NCBI GenBank assembly: GCA_014873095.1
Contig: CP050848.1
Location: 2,046,001-2,110,000, forward strand
DNA from: Planctomycetales bacterium ZRK34
Lineage (GTDB): Bacteria; Planctomycetota; Phycisphaerae; Phycisphaerales; Zrk34
DNA length: 64,000 nucleotides
Direction of reading: 5' to 3'
Below the pieces are notes generated by a model. The model was given only the letters and a program-made list of their open reading frames with translations. It made no database searches and was not told where the DNA came from. Of this stretch, positions 49,350 to 57,328 are shown in pieces. Made by a program: the position numbers and the translations under genes. Every line of letters begins with the position of its first letter. The stretch's first letter is position 1.

Positions 49350-49787
49350 TCAGGCTTCGGGGGCGAACTGGGCTTCGGCGTCGGCGATGCGGTCGTCGGC
49401 GTGCCAGAGGTTGGCTGTCAGGCGATAGCCGTAGCCGACGTACTCGGTCAGGCGCGCTTCGACGCGATAGCGGTAATTCAGCAAGGCCGGCTTGCGAAAG
49501 CGTATGTGCAGCACGGCCGTGACGCCGACCATGTCGTGTGCGAACAGGCACTGTGTCATCGCGCTGTCGAGAACCATCGCCACCATCCCGCCGTGCATCC
49601 GCCCGTCGTACCCGCTCATCCAAGCCTGCGGTTCGAAGTCGCCGACGACCAGGCCGCCCGGCTGCACCCGGCAGTGCAGGCGCATGCCCCCGACGTGCTC
49701 GCCGCCGCACGCCAGGCAGCCTTTGTGACGGGCGGCGCGATGGCGATCCAGCGCCGCTTGCGTGGGTGGCCCGATCGGATTCGACAT
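49350..49787 (-). CDS. PaaI-family hotdog thioesterase
   Basis: A 145-residue hotdog protein. The active-site segment RMHGGMVAMVLDSAM (HGG...D) is the PaaI signature and VLHIRFRKPALLNYRYRVEAR is the central strand. It has an N-terminal KGCLACGGEH motif with two Cys, often seen in this subgroup. It follows the NifX-like gene by 5 bases, so they are co-transcribed. The acyl substrate is unknown. Confidence 0.88.
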   Translation of the reverse strand: MSNPIGPPTQAALDRHRAARHKGCLACGGEHVGGMRLHCRVQPGGLVVGDFEPQAWMSGYDGRMHGGMVAMVLDSAMTQCLFAHDMVGVTAVLHIRFRKPALLNYRYRVEARLTEYVGYGYRLTANLWHADDRIADAEAQFAPEA

Positions 49788-49792
49788 CGGCT

Positions 49793-50179
49793 TCAGTGGT
49801 GTTTGCAGTGGTGGTGTTCGTGCCCGGGTTCATCGTGATGATTGCACGAAGCGGGAGCCCGACCGGCGGCATCCGGGTCCGACACGAACTGATCGAGCAC
49901 ATCGATCGCCTCCGCCCCGTCGAACCCGCTGGTTACGGCGATGCCGCGCTCCCCGAGTCCGGCGATAGCCCCGGCTCCGATGCCGCCAGCCAGCACCCGC
50001 TCCACGGCCAGCGACGCCAGCCAACTCGGCATCGTGTCGCAGCCCTGGCTGTTTCGCTCCAGGGTCCGCACCTGGTCGTATGTCCGAGCTTCCAGATCGA
50101 CCTCCGCCAACGCCACCGCGTCAGATCGGCCGAAGTGGGCTGAGAACTGTCCATCGCACAACGGTATCGCAACACGCAT
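49793..50179 (-). CDS. Dinitrogenase iron-molybdenum cofactor biosynthesis (NifX/NafY-like) protein
   Basis: A 128-residue protein: MRVAIPLCDGQFSAHFGRSDAVALAEVD matches the NifX/NifB C-terminal fold that binds Fe-S or FeMo-cofactor fragments. WLASLAVERVLAGGIGAGA is typical. The C-terminus is a His-rich tail (CNHHDEPGHEHHHCKHH) likely to bind metal. There is no nitrogenase gene here, so a general iron-sulfur or metal-handling role is more likely. The AGGAG 8 bases before ATG 50179 marks the start; a TATGAT -10 lies upstream. Confidence 0.85.
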   Translation of the reverse strand: MRVAIPLCDGQFSAHFGRSDAVALAEVDLEARTYDQVRTLERNSQGCDTMPSWLASLAVERVLAGGIGAGAIAGLGERGIAVTSGFDGAEAIDVLDQFVSDPDAAGRAPASCNHHDEPGHEHHHCKHH

Positions 50180-50295
50180 CGTGATCGCTCCTGTAAAAAG
50201 GCATCATATTGTATGCCTGATCATCCACGACCCGCGGCGACTTGTTCGGCCCCGCTGAGACCGAATTGCAACACCCAACGAGCACGGCGAACCGC

Positions 50296-51069
50296 TCATC
50301 GGTTCAGCGGCGTGATCGAAATGTTACGGAAAGCGACCGGCCCCTCGGCGCCCTGCAGCATCAGCGGGCCTTCGGTGTGTTCCTCGCCGGTCAGGTTGCT
50401 GGCGGTCACGTTCGGCACATTCACCTCAGCCTGCACGACCTGATCGTTAATGACGACTTTGCGGATCTGTGCGTCCAGCATCTTGGCCCCCGTCGGGTCG
50501 AAACGCGGCGCCTGGTATTCGATCACGTAATGGTGCCACTGGCCCGGCTCGAGTTTGATCAGTTTCTTCGGCGGACTCACCGTCACGATCGCGCCGCTGT
50601 CCATATCGCTGGGCGAATCTACGTTGGCCTTGGGGTCGTCGAGAATCTGCACCTCGTATTCGCCCATCACAAACACGCCGCTGTTGGACTCCGCGGGAAT
50701 CATCACGTCCAGTTCGATCCGCGCATCGCCGAACTTCTGATCGGTGTGAATGTTCGCGCCGACGATGCCGGCCGAGACCAGGTCGCTGCCGCCGGGCTCG
50801 ACGATGAGTTTCTTCGGGTCGCTGGGATCAACCTTGGCGGTGCCGACCTGCCAGTGGCTGCGCTTGACGTAGCCGCTGAGTGTCCAGCCTTCCAGGTCCT
50901 TGCCATTGAATGGGTGCACCGTCACGGGCTCGGGTTTGGGCGCGGGCGCCGCGGCGGGCGCAGCTTCCGCGTTCTGATCGGGCGTCGACTTCGATTCGGC
51001 GGACTGCTCCGAAGGTGAACACCCGACCATCAATCCCACGATCAGCCCAAACATCGCGCAACGCATCAT
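50296..51069 (-). CDS. DUF1080 (3-keto-disaccharide hydrolase) lipoprotein
   Basis: A 257-residue lipoprotein: FGLIVGLMVGC is the lipobox, followed by an Ala/Pro-rich linker (about 18-48). The DUF1080 lectin-like domain starts with HPFNGKDLEGWTLSGYVKRSHWQVG and continues with ARIELDVMIPAESNSGVFVMG and QWHHYVIEY, the common signature of this family that is abundant in Planctomycetota. Family members hydrolyse 3-keto-disaccharides. A Shine-Dalgarno AAGGAG precedes ATG 51069. Confidence 0.92.
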   Translation of the reverse strand: MMRCAMFGLIVGLMVGCSPSEQSAESKSTPDQNAEAAPAAAPAPKPEPVTVHPFNGKDLEGWTLSGYVKRSHWQVGTAKVDPSDPKKLIVEPGGSDLVSAGIVGANIHTDQKFGDARIELDVMIPAESNSGVFVMGEYEVQILDDPKANVDSPSDMDSGAIVTVSPPKKLIKLEPGQWHHYVIEYQAPRFDPTGAKMLDAQIRKVVINDQVVQAEVNVPNVTASNLTGEEHTEGPLMLQGAEGPVAFRNISITPLNR

Positions 51070-51147
51070 GATCAGCTCCTTGAAATGGGTAACGCCTTAA
51101 AACTGCCACCCATTGTAACGCCCCGTCGGATTCTCGCCTCGGTCCGC

Positions 51148-51153
51148 TATAAT
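51148..51153 (+). promoter_or_regulatory. Consensus -10 box TATAAT of the caspase-like operon
   Basis: TATAAT, 30 bases before ATG 51184; a GAGG (51172-51175) provides a Shine-Dalgarno. Confidence 0.7.
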
Positions 51154-51183
51154 CAGGGCACGTCGAAAATCGAGGAATTGCCT

Positions 51184-52704
51184 ATGTTTTTCAGTCGCCC
51201 CGCGTTGCCGCAGAGGCTCACGCCGGCCGTAGTTCTGTTGATGTGTGCGGTCTGTTTGCCCGCCCACGCCGCCGATCACTTTCTTACGTTCGGTGGCGGG
51301 TATGCCCCATCCGGCAATCAACTCTCGCTGGAGCGGAATGTTCAGTATTTTCAACGCGTGCTTCAGGGGCTCGGCCGCGCTGAGAACGCACAGACGATTC
51401 TCTTCGCCGATGGCAACGACGCGGGGCGCGACCTGGTCGAGTTGGCCCCCGACGAGGTGCTGCCCGAGATCAACCTTGTGCTGTCGGAAATTTTTGATGA
51501 CGCAGCCGGTGTTGATGAGCAGTACCGCTCGCACAAGATCGACCAACCGCACGAAGCGTGCAACCTGAAAAACCTTGATGCGTATTTTGACACTGCCGCC
51601 GATCAACTCGCCCCCGGCGACCGCATGATGATCTACTTCACCGGGCACGGCGGCAAAGCTAAACCCAAAAGCTCGCAGAACACGCTGGTACATCTGTGGA
51701 ATCGACAGGACCTGTCGATGCGCGACTTCGTGAAACGACTGGACAAGCTGCCGGCGACCAGTCCCGTGGTGATGGTGATGGTGCAGTGCTACGCGGGTGG
51801 ATTCGCCAACGTGATTTTCAACGAGGGCGATCCGGACAAGGGGCTGTCCGATGCGCCGCGCTGCGGGTTTTTCGCCACGGTCCATGACCGCCCCGCCGCC
51901 GGCTGCACCGCCGCGATCGACGAGGCGGAATTCGAGGAGTATTCAAGCTGCTTCTGGGCCGCCCTGCTCGGGGTCAACCGCCTCGGCGAAAAGGTCGACA
52001 AGCCCGACTACAACCACGACGGTGTCACCAGCTTCAACGAGGCCCATGCCTACACCCAACTCACCGAAGACTCCATCGACATCGGTGTCAAAACCTCCGA
52101 CGCCCTGCTGCGGAAGTATTCCTCGGTCGCCAGTGACAAGCACAAAAACCTGTTTGATGTTGAGACCTCATACGCGCGCCTGCATGCCGTGGCCGATCCC
52201 GCTGAGCGGGCGGTGCTCGAAGGGCTCAGCGACCAGCTCAAACTGCACGGCGAAGATCGCGGCAAGTCCGCACGCCAGCTTAAAAGCAAGCTCATCGCCG
52301 AAGAAAAAGGCTTGAAAAGTCGTACCAGGCTCATCGAGAAGGAATACGACAAACTTCGTAAAAACATCGCCCGCGCCCTGTGCAACCGCTGGCCTGAGTT
52401 GGATAACCCATGGAACCCGCAGGTCTGCCTGATCATGCACAACGAAACCGATGACATCCTCGACGCGGTGTATGAACATCGCGATTACGACCGCCTCGAA
52501 AAACTGCGCGACGACCTGATCGACCTCGACATCCAACGCGATACCCTCGAGCGGAAGATCGTCAAGTGCATGCGGTTTCTTTACGTCGCTGAGTCGGTGG
52601 CGCTGGCGCACAATCTGCCGATCATCGCGGAGCAGACGATCGTCGACCGCTACCGCCAGCTTCGCCAACTCGAAGCCGGCACGCTGGCCCCTATTGGGAG
52701 ATGA
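51184..52704 (+). CDS. Secreted caspase/legumain-like cysteine protease with EF-hand loop
   Basis: A 506-residue exported protein (signal about 1-28, LPAHA/ADH). The fold and dyad match clan CD proteases: catalytic His in MIYFTGHGGK and Cys in VVMVMVQCYAGGF, each after a hydrophobic strand. A 12-residue calcium loop DYNHDGVTSFNE (about 278-289) matches the EF-hand consensus except for Thr at position 8. A helical, charged C-terminal half (about 300-506) has coiled-coil character. The stop overlaps the methyltransferase gene start. Substrate and specificity unknown; catalytic residues are inferred from pattern. Confidence 0.82.
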   Translation: MFFSRPALPQRLTPAVVLLMCAVCLPAHAADHFLTFGGGYAPSGNQLSLERNVQYFQRVLQGLGRAENAQTILFADGNDAGRDLVELAPDEVLPEINLVLSEIFDDAAGVDEQYRSHKIDQPHEACNLKNLDAYFDTAADQLAPGDRMMIYFTGHGGKAKPKSSQNTLVHLWNRQDLSMRDFVKRLDKLPATSPVVMVMVQCYAGGFANVIFNEGDPDKGLSDAPRCGFFATVHDRPAAGCTAAIDEAEFEEYSSCFWAALLGVNRLGEKVDKPDYNHDGVTSFNEAHAYTQLTEDSIDIGVKTSDALLRKYSSVASDKHKNLFDVETSYARLHAVADPAERAVLEGLSDQLKLHGEDRGKSARQLKSKLIAEEKGLKSRTRLIEKEYDKLRKNIARALCNRWPELDNPWNPQVCLIMHNETDDILDAVYEHRDYDRLEKLRDDLIDLDIQRDTLERKIVKCMRFLYVAESVALAHNLPIIAEQTIVDRYRQLRQLEAGTLAPIGR

Positions 52705-53510
52705 CCATGACTCATCGCTTTTGCCAAACTGTGGCACAGCCGCCCTCGGCTGTGCGAAAGTCATCACCCGCACAGCCGAGGGCGGCTGTGCCACGGACCC
52801 GCTGCCGACAGGGGTTGTCGTACCTGTTGATCGTGCTCGTGTTCGGCGCCGCGGCCGTCGCGCAGGAGACTGAACTGCCGCCGGCGCTGACCGAGTACAT
52901 GGGGCGCACGATCGCCCGGACCATGTCGTTTCACGGCGCCGACTGGCTGACGCGCAAAACCCGGCAGGCGGAGGAAAACACGGCGCTGATGATGAAGGCG
53001 CTGCATGTGAAGCCCGGCGATGTGGTGTGCGACCTCGGCTGCGGCAACGGGTACCACACGCTGCGCCTCGCCGGGGCAGTGATGCCCGGCGGGTGGGTCT
53101 ACGGCTCGGACATTCAGCCCGAAATGCTGCAGATGCTCAACGACCGCGCCGATGCGGCCGGCGTCACGAACCTGACGCCCGTGCTCGGGACCGTGGTCGA
53201 CCCCCGCCTGCCGGCTGCGTCGTGCGATCTGATTCTGCTGGTCGATGTGTATCACGAATTCGATCGGCCCGTGCACATGCTCGCGGCGATCCGGCGGGCG
53301 CTCAAACCTGCCGGGCGGGTTGTGCTCGTGGAGTTTCGAGCCGAAGATGAGAGCGTGCCGATCAAGCCACTTCACAAAATGTCGCGGGCGCAGATGATGA
53401 AGGAGATGACCGCCAACGGATTCAAACTCGTCGAGTCGTTCGACAAGTTGCCGTGGCAGCACATGATGTTTTTTCAGCGAGACGACGCACCCCCCAACGA
53501 GGCGAAGTGA
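52701..53510 (+). CDS. Exported class I SAM-dependent methyltransferase
   Basis: A 269-residue methyltransferase: motif I VCDLGCGNGYHTLRLAG, YGSDIQPEML, and LILLVDVYHEFDRPVHMLAAIRRALKPAGRVVLVEF. The N-terminus carries hydrophobic SYLLIVLVFGAAAVAQ (signal or anchor), unusual for an AdoMet enzyme. Between the ATG and this segment, residues about 10-33 (VAQPPSAVR...QPRAAVPR) come from a perfect inverted repeat. ATG 52707 (GGGAG 6 bases before) or TTG 52815 are alternative starts. Overlaps the protease stop. Substrate unknown. Confidence 0.85.
   Translation: MTMTHRFCQTVAQPPSAVRKSSPAQPRAAVPRTRCRQGLSYLLIVLVFGAAAVAQETELPPALTEYMGRTIARTMSFHGADWLTRKTRQAEENTALMMKALHVKPGDVVCDLGCGNGYHTLRLAGAVMPGGWVYGSDIQPEMLQMLNDRADAAGVTNLTPVLGTVVDPRLPAASCDLILLVDVYHEFDRPVHMLAAIRRALKPAGRVVLVEFRAEDESVPIKPLHKMSRAQMMKEMTANGFKLVESFDKLPWQHMMFFQRDDAPPNEAK
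52732..52794. repeat. Perfect 25-bp inverted repeat inside the methyltransferase 5' end
   Basis: The arms 52732-52756 and 52770-52794 (core CACAGCCGCCCTCGGCTGTG) are exact reverse complements around a 13-base loop. Translated it gives AQPPSAV and QPRAAVP. Confidence 0.95.
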
Positions 53511-53515
53511 AACAC

Positions 53516-54505
53516 ATGCAGACATATCAATCCCCATGGACCAAGCGGCTCGGCGTGATCGTGCTGGTGGCGATGATGGCCGCCTGCTCCAAGGAGCAGC
53601 CCAAACCCGTCGAGCGGCAATCCGCCACGCCAAGCGACGCCACGACTCAGACCCAGCCCGAGGCTCAGCCCAAAGCTCCCGCCGCCGAAGAGCCCCCGGC
53701 CAAGGCCGAGGCGCCCGCCACGGAAGAACCCGTCGCCAAAGAGTCGGCCCACGAGGTCGACCTGTCGCCGAATGCCCTGAACGCCCGCATCCGCACCGCC
53801 AACCCGCAGTACAACGGCTCCGGTCAGTTCCAGGTCAAGGATGGCAAACTCATGGCCGCCCTGCGTGAGACCGGCATTATCCGCCTCGGGCCGCTGCGCG
53901 GGTTGCCGCTGATCTACCTCGACCTGATGAACACGCCCGTGGATGATCTTCGCCCGCTGGCCAAACTGCCGCTGCGCGAGTTGTTCCTCGAGTCCACGCC
54001 CGTGTCCGACATCAGCCCGCTCCGCGACGTGCCGCTGGAAAAACTATGGCTCAACAACACCCAGGTCGTCGACCTGTCGCCGCTGGCAGGCAAACAAATC
54101 ACCGAGTTGAATCTCGTCGGCACGCCGATCAAAGATCTTTCGGCGCTCAAAGGCATGCCGCTGACGATTCTCTGGATCAGCAACACGCAGGTCGAAGATC
54201 TTTCGCCCCTGGCGGGCATGCCGCTGGTGAGCCTGACGATCGAGAACACCCCCGTCAGCAGCATCGAAGTCGTCAAGCAGTTGCCGCAGCTCGAGCGTCT
54301 GCACATCGCCGGCACGAAAGTCACGGACCTGACCCCCGTGGCCGGCCGTAACCTCACCCGCCTGATCTTCACCCCAACAAACATCACCAAGGGGATCATG
54401 GACGCCCGCCGCATTCCGACGATGCAGGAGATCGGCGTGACCCTCGAAACCAAGCAGCCCCCGATCGGCTTCTGGGAAGCCTACGACGCGGGCCGATTCG
54501 ACTGA
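53516..54505 (+). CDS. Leucine-rich-repeat lipoprotein
   Basis: A 329-residue lipoprotein with lipobox VAMMAAC (Cys about 24), a Pro/Ala/Glu-rich linker (about 25-80), then seven or so leucine-rich repeats of 21-23 residues with the consensus P-L-x-x-L-x-L-x-x-T-x-V-x-D-L-S-P-L, for example LREVPL-type segments LWLNNTQVVDLSPLAG and LWISNTQVEDLSPLAG. LRR domains bind proteins. A GTG at 53507 with GAGG 5 bases before is an alternative start. It directly follows the methyltransferase and precedes the reductase. Confidence 0.85.
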   Translation: MQTYQSPWTKRLGVIVLVAMMAACSKEQPKPVERQSATPSDATTQTQPEAQPKAPAAEEPPAKAEAPATEEPVAKESAHEVDLSPNALNARIRTANPQYNGSGQFQVKDGKLMAALRETGIIRLGPLRGLPLIYLDLMNTPVDDLRPLAKLPLRELFLESTPVSDISPLRDVPLEKLWLNNTQVVDLSPLAGKQITELNLVGTPIKDLSALKGMPLTILWISNTQVEDLSPLAGMPLVSLTIENTPVSSIEVVKQLPQLERLHIAGTKVTDLTPVAGRNLTRLIFTPTNITKGIMDARRIPTMQEIGVTLETKQPPIGFWEAYDAGRFD

Positions 54506-54512
54506 TTGACCA

Positions 54513-55865
54513 ATGACGCAATTCGACTACGACCTTTTCGTGATCGGGGCCGGTAGCGGCGGGGTTCGCGCGGCCCGACTGGCGGCGGCGACCGGCGCGA
54601 AAGTCGCCATCGCCGAGTCACAACACTTCGGCGGCACGTGTGTGAACATCGGCTGCGTGCCGAAAAAGCTGATGGTCTACGCGGCCCACGTCCGCGAAGA
54701 GATCGACGACGCGGCGGGCCTGGGGTGGTCGATCGACAAGTCGATCTTCGACTGGCCGACCTTCATCGCCCGTAAAAACAAGCAGATTCAGCGCCTCAAC
54801 GAGATCTACACGAATCTGCTGGAAAACTCCGGCGTGACGATCCTCATTGGTCATGCGACGTTGCGCGATGCGCACACCCTGACCGTCGGCGAGAAGACGA
54901 TCACCGCTCAGAACATTCTCATCGCCACCGGGTCGCGCCCCCGCCTGCCGGAGATTTCCGGCGGCGAACTGGCGATCACCTCCGACCAGGCGTTCTTTCT
55001 CGATGAACTGCCGCGACGCGTGTTGATCGTCGGCGGTGGATACATCGGCGTCGAATTTGCCGGGATCTTTCACGGGCTGGGCTCGCGGGTCACGCAACTG
55101 TACTACGGGCCGATGTTCCTGCGCGGCTTCGACTACGAGGTTCGCAGCCTGCTCGCCGAGCAGATGCGCGCCCGCGGGATCGATCTGCGATTCGAGCGAG
55201 ATGTGGTTCACATCGCCCGCACCATCGAGGGCGCGCTGCGCGTCGAACTCAACGACGAGTCGCATCTTGAAGTCGACCAGGTGCTCTACGCCATCGGTCG
55301 TGTGCCCAACACGCAGGAACTGGGCCTCGAAGCCAGCGGGGTCGACACCGCTCAGAACGGCGCGGTCATGGTCGATCGATATTCGCGCACGTGCGTCGAA
55401 AACATCTATGCCATCGGCGACTGCACCGATCGGATGAACCTGACGCCGGTCGCCATCGCCGAGGCTCACGCGCTGGTGAAGACGATCTTCGACAACACGC
55501 CGACGGCCATGGACTATCACAACATCGCCACGGCCGTGTTCAGCTCACCCCCGATGGCGTCGGTCGGCCTGACCGAATCCGAAGCCCGCGATGACCTCGA
55601 AGCCGTCGACGTGTACCACTCCCGGTTCAGTCCGCTGAAAAATGCGATGAGCGGGCGCGATGAAAAGACGCTGATGAAACTCATCGTCGATGCGACCACC
55701 GACCGCGTCGTCGGAGCGCACATGCTCGGGCCCGACTCAGCGGAAATCATGCAGGGCGTGGCGATCGCCGTGCGCGCCGGGCTGACGAAAAAGGACTTCG
55801 ACGCCACGGTGGCGATTCATCCCACCGCGGCGGAGGAATTCGTGACGATGCGGAATAAGGGTTAG
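54513..55865 (+). CDS. gor: Glutathione-disulfide reductase-like flavoenzyme
   Basis: A 450-residue FAD/NAD(P) oxidoreductase. FVIGAGSGGVRAARLAA (FAD), the redox disulfide GGTCVNIGCVPKKL, NAD(P)H motif LIVGGGYIGVEFAG, and the C-terminal dimer domain with HPTAAEEFVTMR. The closest family layout is glutathione reductase; trypanothione or mycothione reductase-like thiols are possible because planctomycetes often lack glutathione. It starts 8 bases after the LRR gene, so it belongs to the same transcription unit. Confidence 0.88.
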   Translation: MTQFDYDLFVIGAGSGGVRAARLAAATGAKVAIAESQHFGGTCVNIGCVPKKLMVYAAHVREEIDDAAGLGWSIDKSIFDWPTFIARKNKQIQRLNEIYTNLLENSGVTILIGHATLRDAHTLTVGEKTITAQNILIATGSRPRLPEISGGELAITSDQAFFLDELPRRVLIVGGGYIGVEFAGIFHGLGSRVTQLYYGPMFLRGFDYEVRSLLAEQMRARGIDLRFERDVVHIARTIEGALRVELNDESHLEVDQVLYAIGRVPNTQELGLEASGVDTAQNGAVMVDRYSRTCVENIYAIGDCTDRMNLTPVAIAEAHALVKTIFDNTPTAMDYHNIATAVFSSPPMASVGLTESEARDDLEAVDVYHSRFSPLKNAMSGRDEKTLMKLIVDATTDRVVGAHMLGPDSAEIMQGVAIAVRAGLTKKDFDATVAIHPTAAEEFVTMRNKG

Positions 55866-55897
55866 CGCGTCGCACTGAAGTGCGACGCACCGGGGGA

Positions 55898-56461
55898 TCA
55901 GAGTTCAATCTCGACCATGTCGGCGCGATCGGCAATGACGGGCTCTTTGATGGGCTTGTCCGCCAGGGCGCGCGTGACGTTGTCAGCCTGCTCGGAATAC
56001 TTGCCGCGGCGCTGCAGCAGCTTGTAGAACAGACCCGCGTCGGGCTGATTGATCTTCCAGCGGGGATTGCCTTCCTTGTCGTGGTCGATCTCGCCGGTGT
56101 AGACCGTGCGGCCGAGTTCATCCTTGACGACTTCCTTGCGGCCGTTGATCTCCATCATCTGCGGAACATACCGCACGCCGCAGCGGCACAGCGCCTCGTC
56201 CAGGGCGATCTCGCGGGCTTCGTCCGGCAGGTTCGCCCAGGCTTCCATCAGGATCACGATCTTGAAGTCATGACCACTGGAAAGCTTCTCGGTCTTGGTG
56301 CACTTCTTGGTCTGGGTCACGATGATGTGATTGTCGCGGACGGACTTGCCATCGGAGCAGAGCACCCAGACGCTGGCGTGGGCCAGGTGGTGATGGTGCT
56401 CTTCCTGAAGGGCCTGGACCTGCTGACGGATATCTTCGGGGGCCTGCCAGATGCTTGCCAT
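55898..56461 (-). CDS. Putative metallopeptidase-like protein (degenerate)
   Basis: A 187-residue protein with weak resemblance to putative phage metallopeptidases: HLAHASVWVLCSDGKS, LMEAWANLPDEAREIALDEALCRCGV. In active relatives the ALD segment is followed by HELxH; here it reads EALCRC, so the zinc motif is lost. ATG 56461 is preceded by GGAAAGGCG. Function is unknown; the resemblance is from memory of the family and needs a profile search. Confidence 0.5.
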   Translation of the reverse strand: MASIWQAPEDIRQQVQALQEEHHHHLAHASVWVLCSDGKSVRDNHIIVTQTKKCTKTEKLSSGHDFKIVILMEAWANLPDEAREIALDEALCRCGVRYVPQMMEINGRKEVVKDELGRTVYTGEIDHDKEGNPRWKINQPDAGLFYKLLQRRGKYSEQADNVTRALADKPIKEPVIADRADMVEIEL

Positions 56462-56575
56462 GATTCTTCGCCTTTCCGAATCGGGGCTGCGGATTAAGAC
56501 CCGGCAGCATATCACAGACGCGACCGATCACGAAGCGTGTGGAAGGCATGTGCAAAAGCTGTTGGTTGACGCTTG

Positions 56576-56640
56576 GCCGGCGAGTTTGCCTGCTGCGGGA
56601 GGCGCCGCAAGCGGCGAGCAAGCTCGCCGGCTAAACGGGG
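56576..56640. repeat. Family B element with long hairpin before recX
   Basis: GCCGGCGAGTTTGC pairs with GCAAGCTCGCCGGC (13 of 14), and the element ends in GGCTAAACGGGG. It lies just upstream of the recX -10 box. Confidence 0.75.
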
Positions 56641-56646
56641 GTGGTT

Positions 56647-56652
56647 TAGAAT
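56647..56652 (+). promoter_or_regulatory. -10 element of recX (leaderless type)
   Basis: TAGAAT ends 7 bases before ATG 56660 and overlaps the alternative ATG at 56651, which is therefore unlikely to be the start. Confidence 0.6.
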
Positions 56653-56659
56653 GCATTCC

Positions 56660-57328
56660 ATGAGTGATTTGCCGACGATTACCGCCATCAAGGCCCGCCG
56701 GACCGACCCGGACCGTTGCAGCGTCCGCGTGGGGAAGAAGACCGTGGCGACGCTGCGGTGGGAGCAGGTCAATACGCTGGGGCTGCGGGTCGGGGATGTC
56801 TGGGACCAGAACCTGGCCGAGCGGGTGACGCAACTCGCCGCCGCCGAGCAGGTGCGCGTCGACGCCCAGCGGCTGATCAACCGCCGGGACTATTCCTCCG
56901 GCGAGTTGCGTTTCAAGTTGACGCAGAAAGGACACGACGCCCGGACCAGCGAGGCGGTGGTCGCGCGCCTGGTCGAGCTCGGCATCGTCGATGATGAAGC
57001 CTATGGCCGATCCGTCATCGCCACCCAGCGCGCCCGCAAAGGGGCCGGGGCTCGCCTGCTGCAACAGAAGTTGATGCAGAAGCGCCTGCCGCGCGAGTTG
57101 ATCGACGAATTGATCCGTGAAGCGGACGAGGATTACGACCACATCGGCGAGGCTCGCCAGCTCGCCGATCGCAAGCTCGACACCGCCGCCCTGCAGCGGT
57201 GCGATCCGGCCAAGCGGCGCCAGCGGATATGGAGCCTGCTGGCCCGTCGCGGGTTCAGCCCCGACACGATCAACCGCGTCATGTCTGACCTGGCCGACCG
57301 CTTGCGCAATGATGATGATGTGGACTGA
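56660..57328 (+). CDS. recX: RecX family regulatory protein
   Basis: A 222-residue RecX-type protein that modulates RecA. Three tandem three-helix repeats are visible (AQRLINRRDYSSGELRFKLTQ; VARLVELGIVDDEAYGRSVI; RQRIWSLLARRGFSPDTINRVM). No recA gene is adjacent, as is often the case. The start 56660 is chosen from the -10 element; 56573 and 56651 are in-frame but lie in repeat or promoter sequence. The stop abuts that of the convergent isomerase gene. Confidence 0.88.
   Translation: MSDLPTITAIKARRTDPDRCSVRVGKKTVATLRWEQVNTLGLRVGDVWDQNLAERVTQLAAAEQVRVDAQRLINRRDYSSGELRFKLTQKGHDARTSEAVVARLVELGIVDDEAYGRSVIATQRARKGAGARLLQQKLMQKRLPRELIDELIREADEDYDHIGEARQLADRKLDTAALQRCDPAKRRQRIWSLLARRGFSPDTINRVMSDLADRLRNDDDVD

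Noticed and set aside
49236-49838. Plus-strand frame after the AT-rich palindrome
   Set aside because: It runs opposite the PaaI thioesterase gene, which has a clear active-site motif.
56573-56659. Upstream starts of recX at 56573 and 56651
   Set aside because: The first reads through a palindromic repeat and the second overlaps the -10 box; the protein family does not need these residues.
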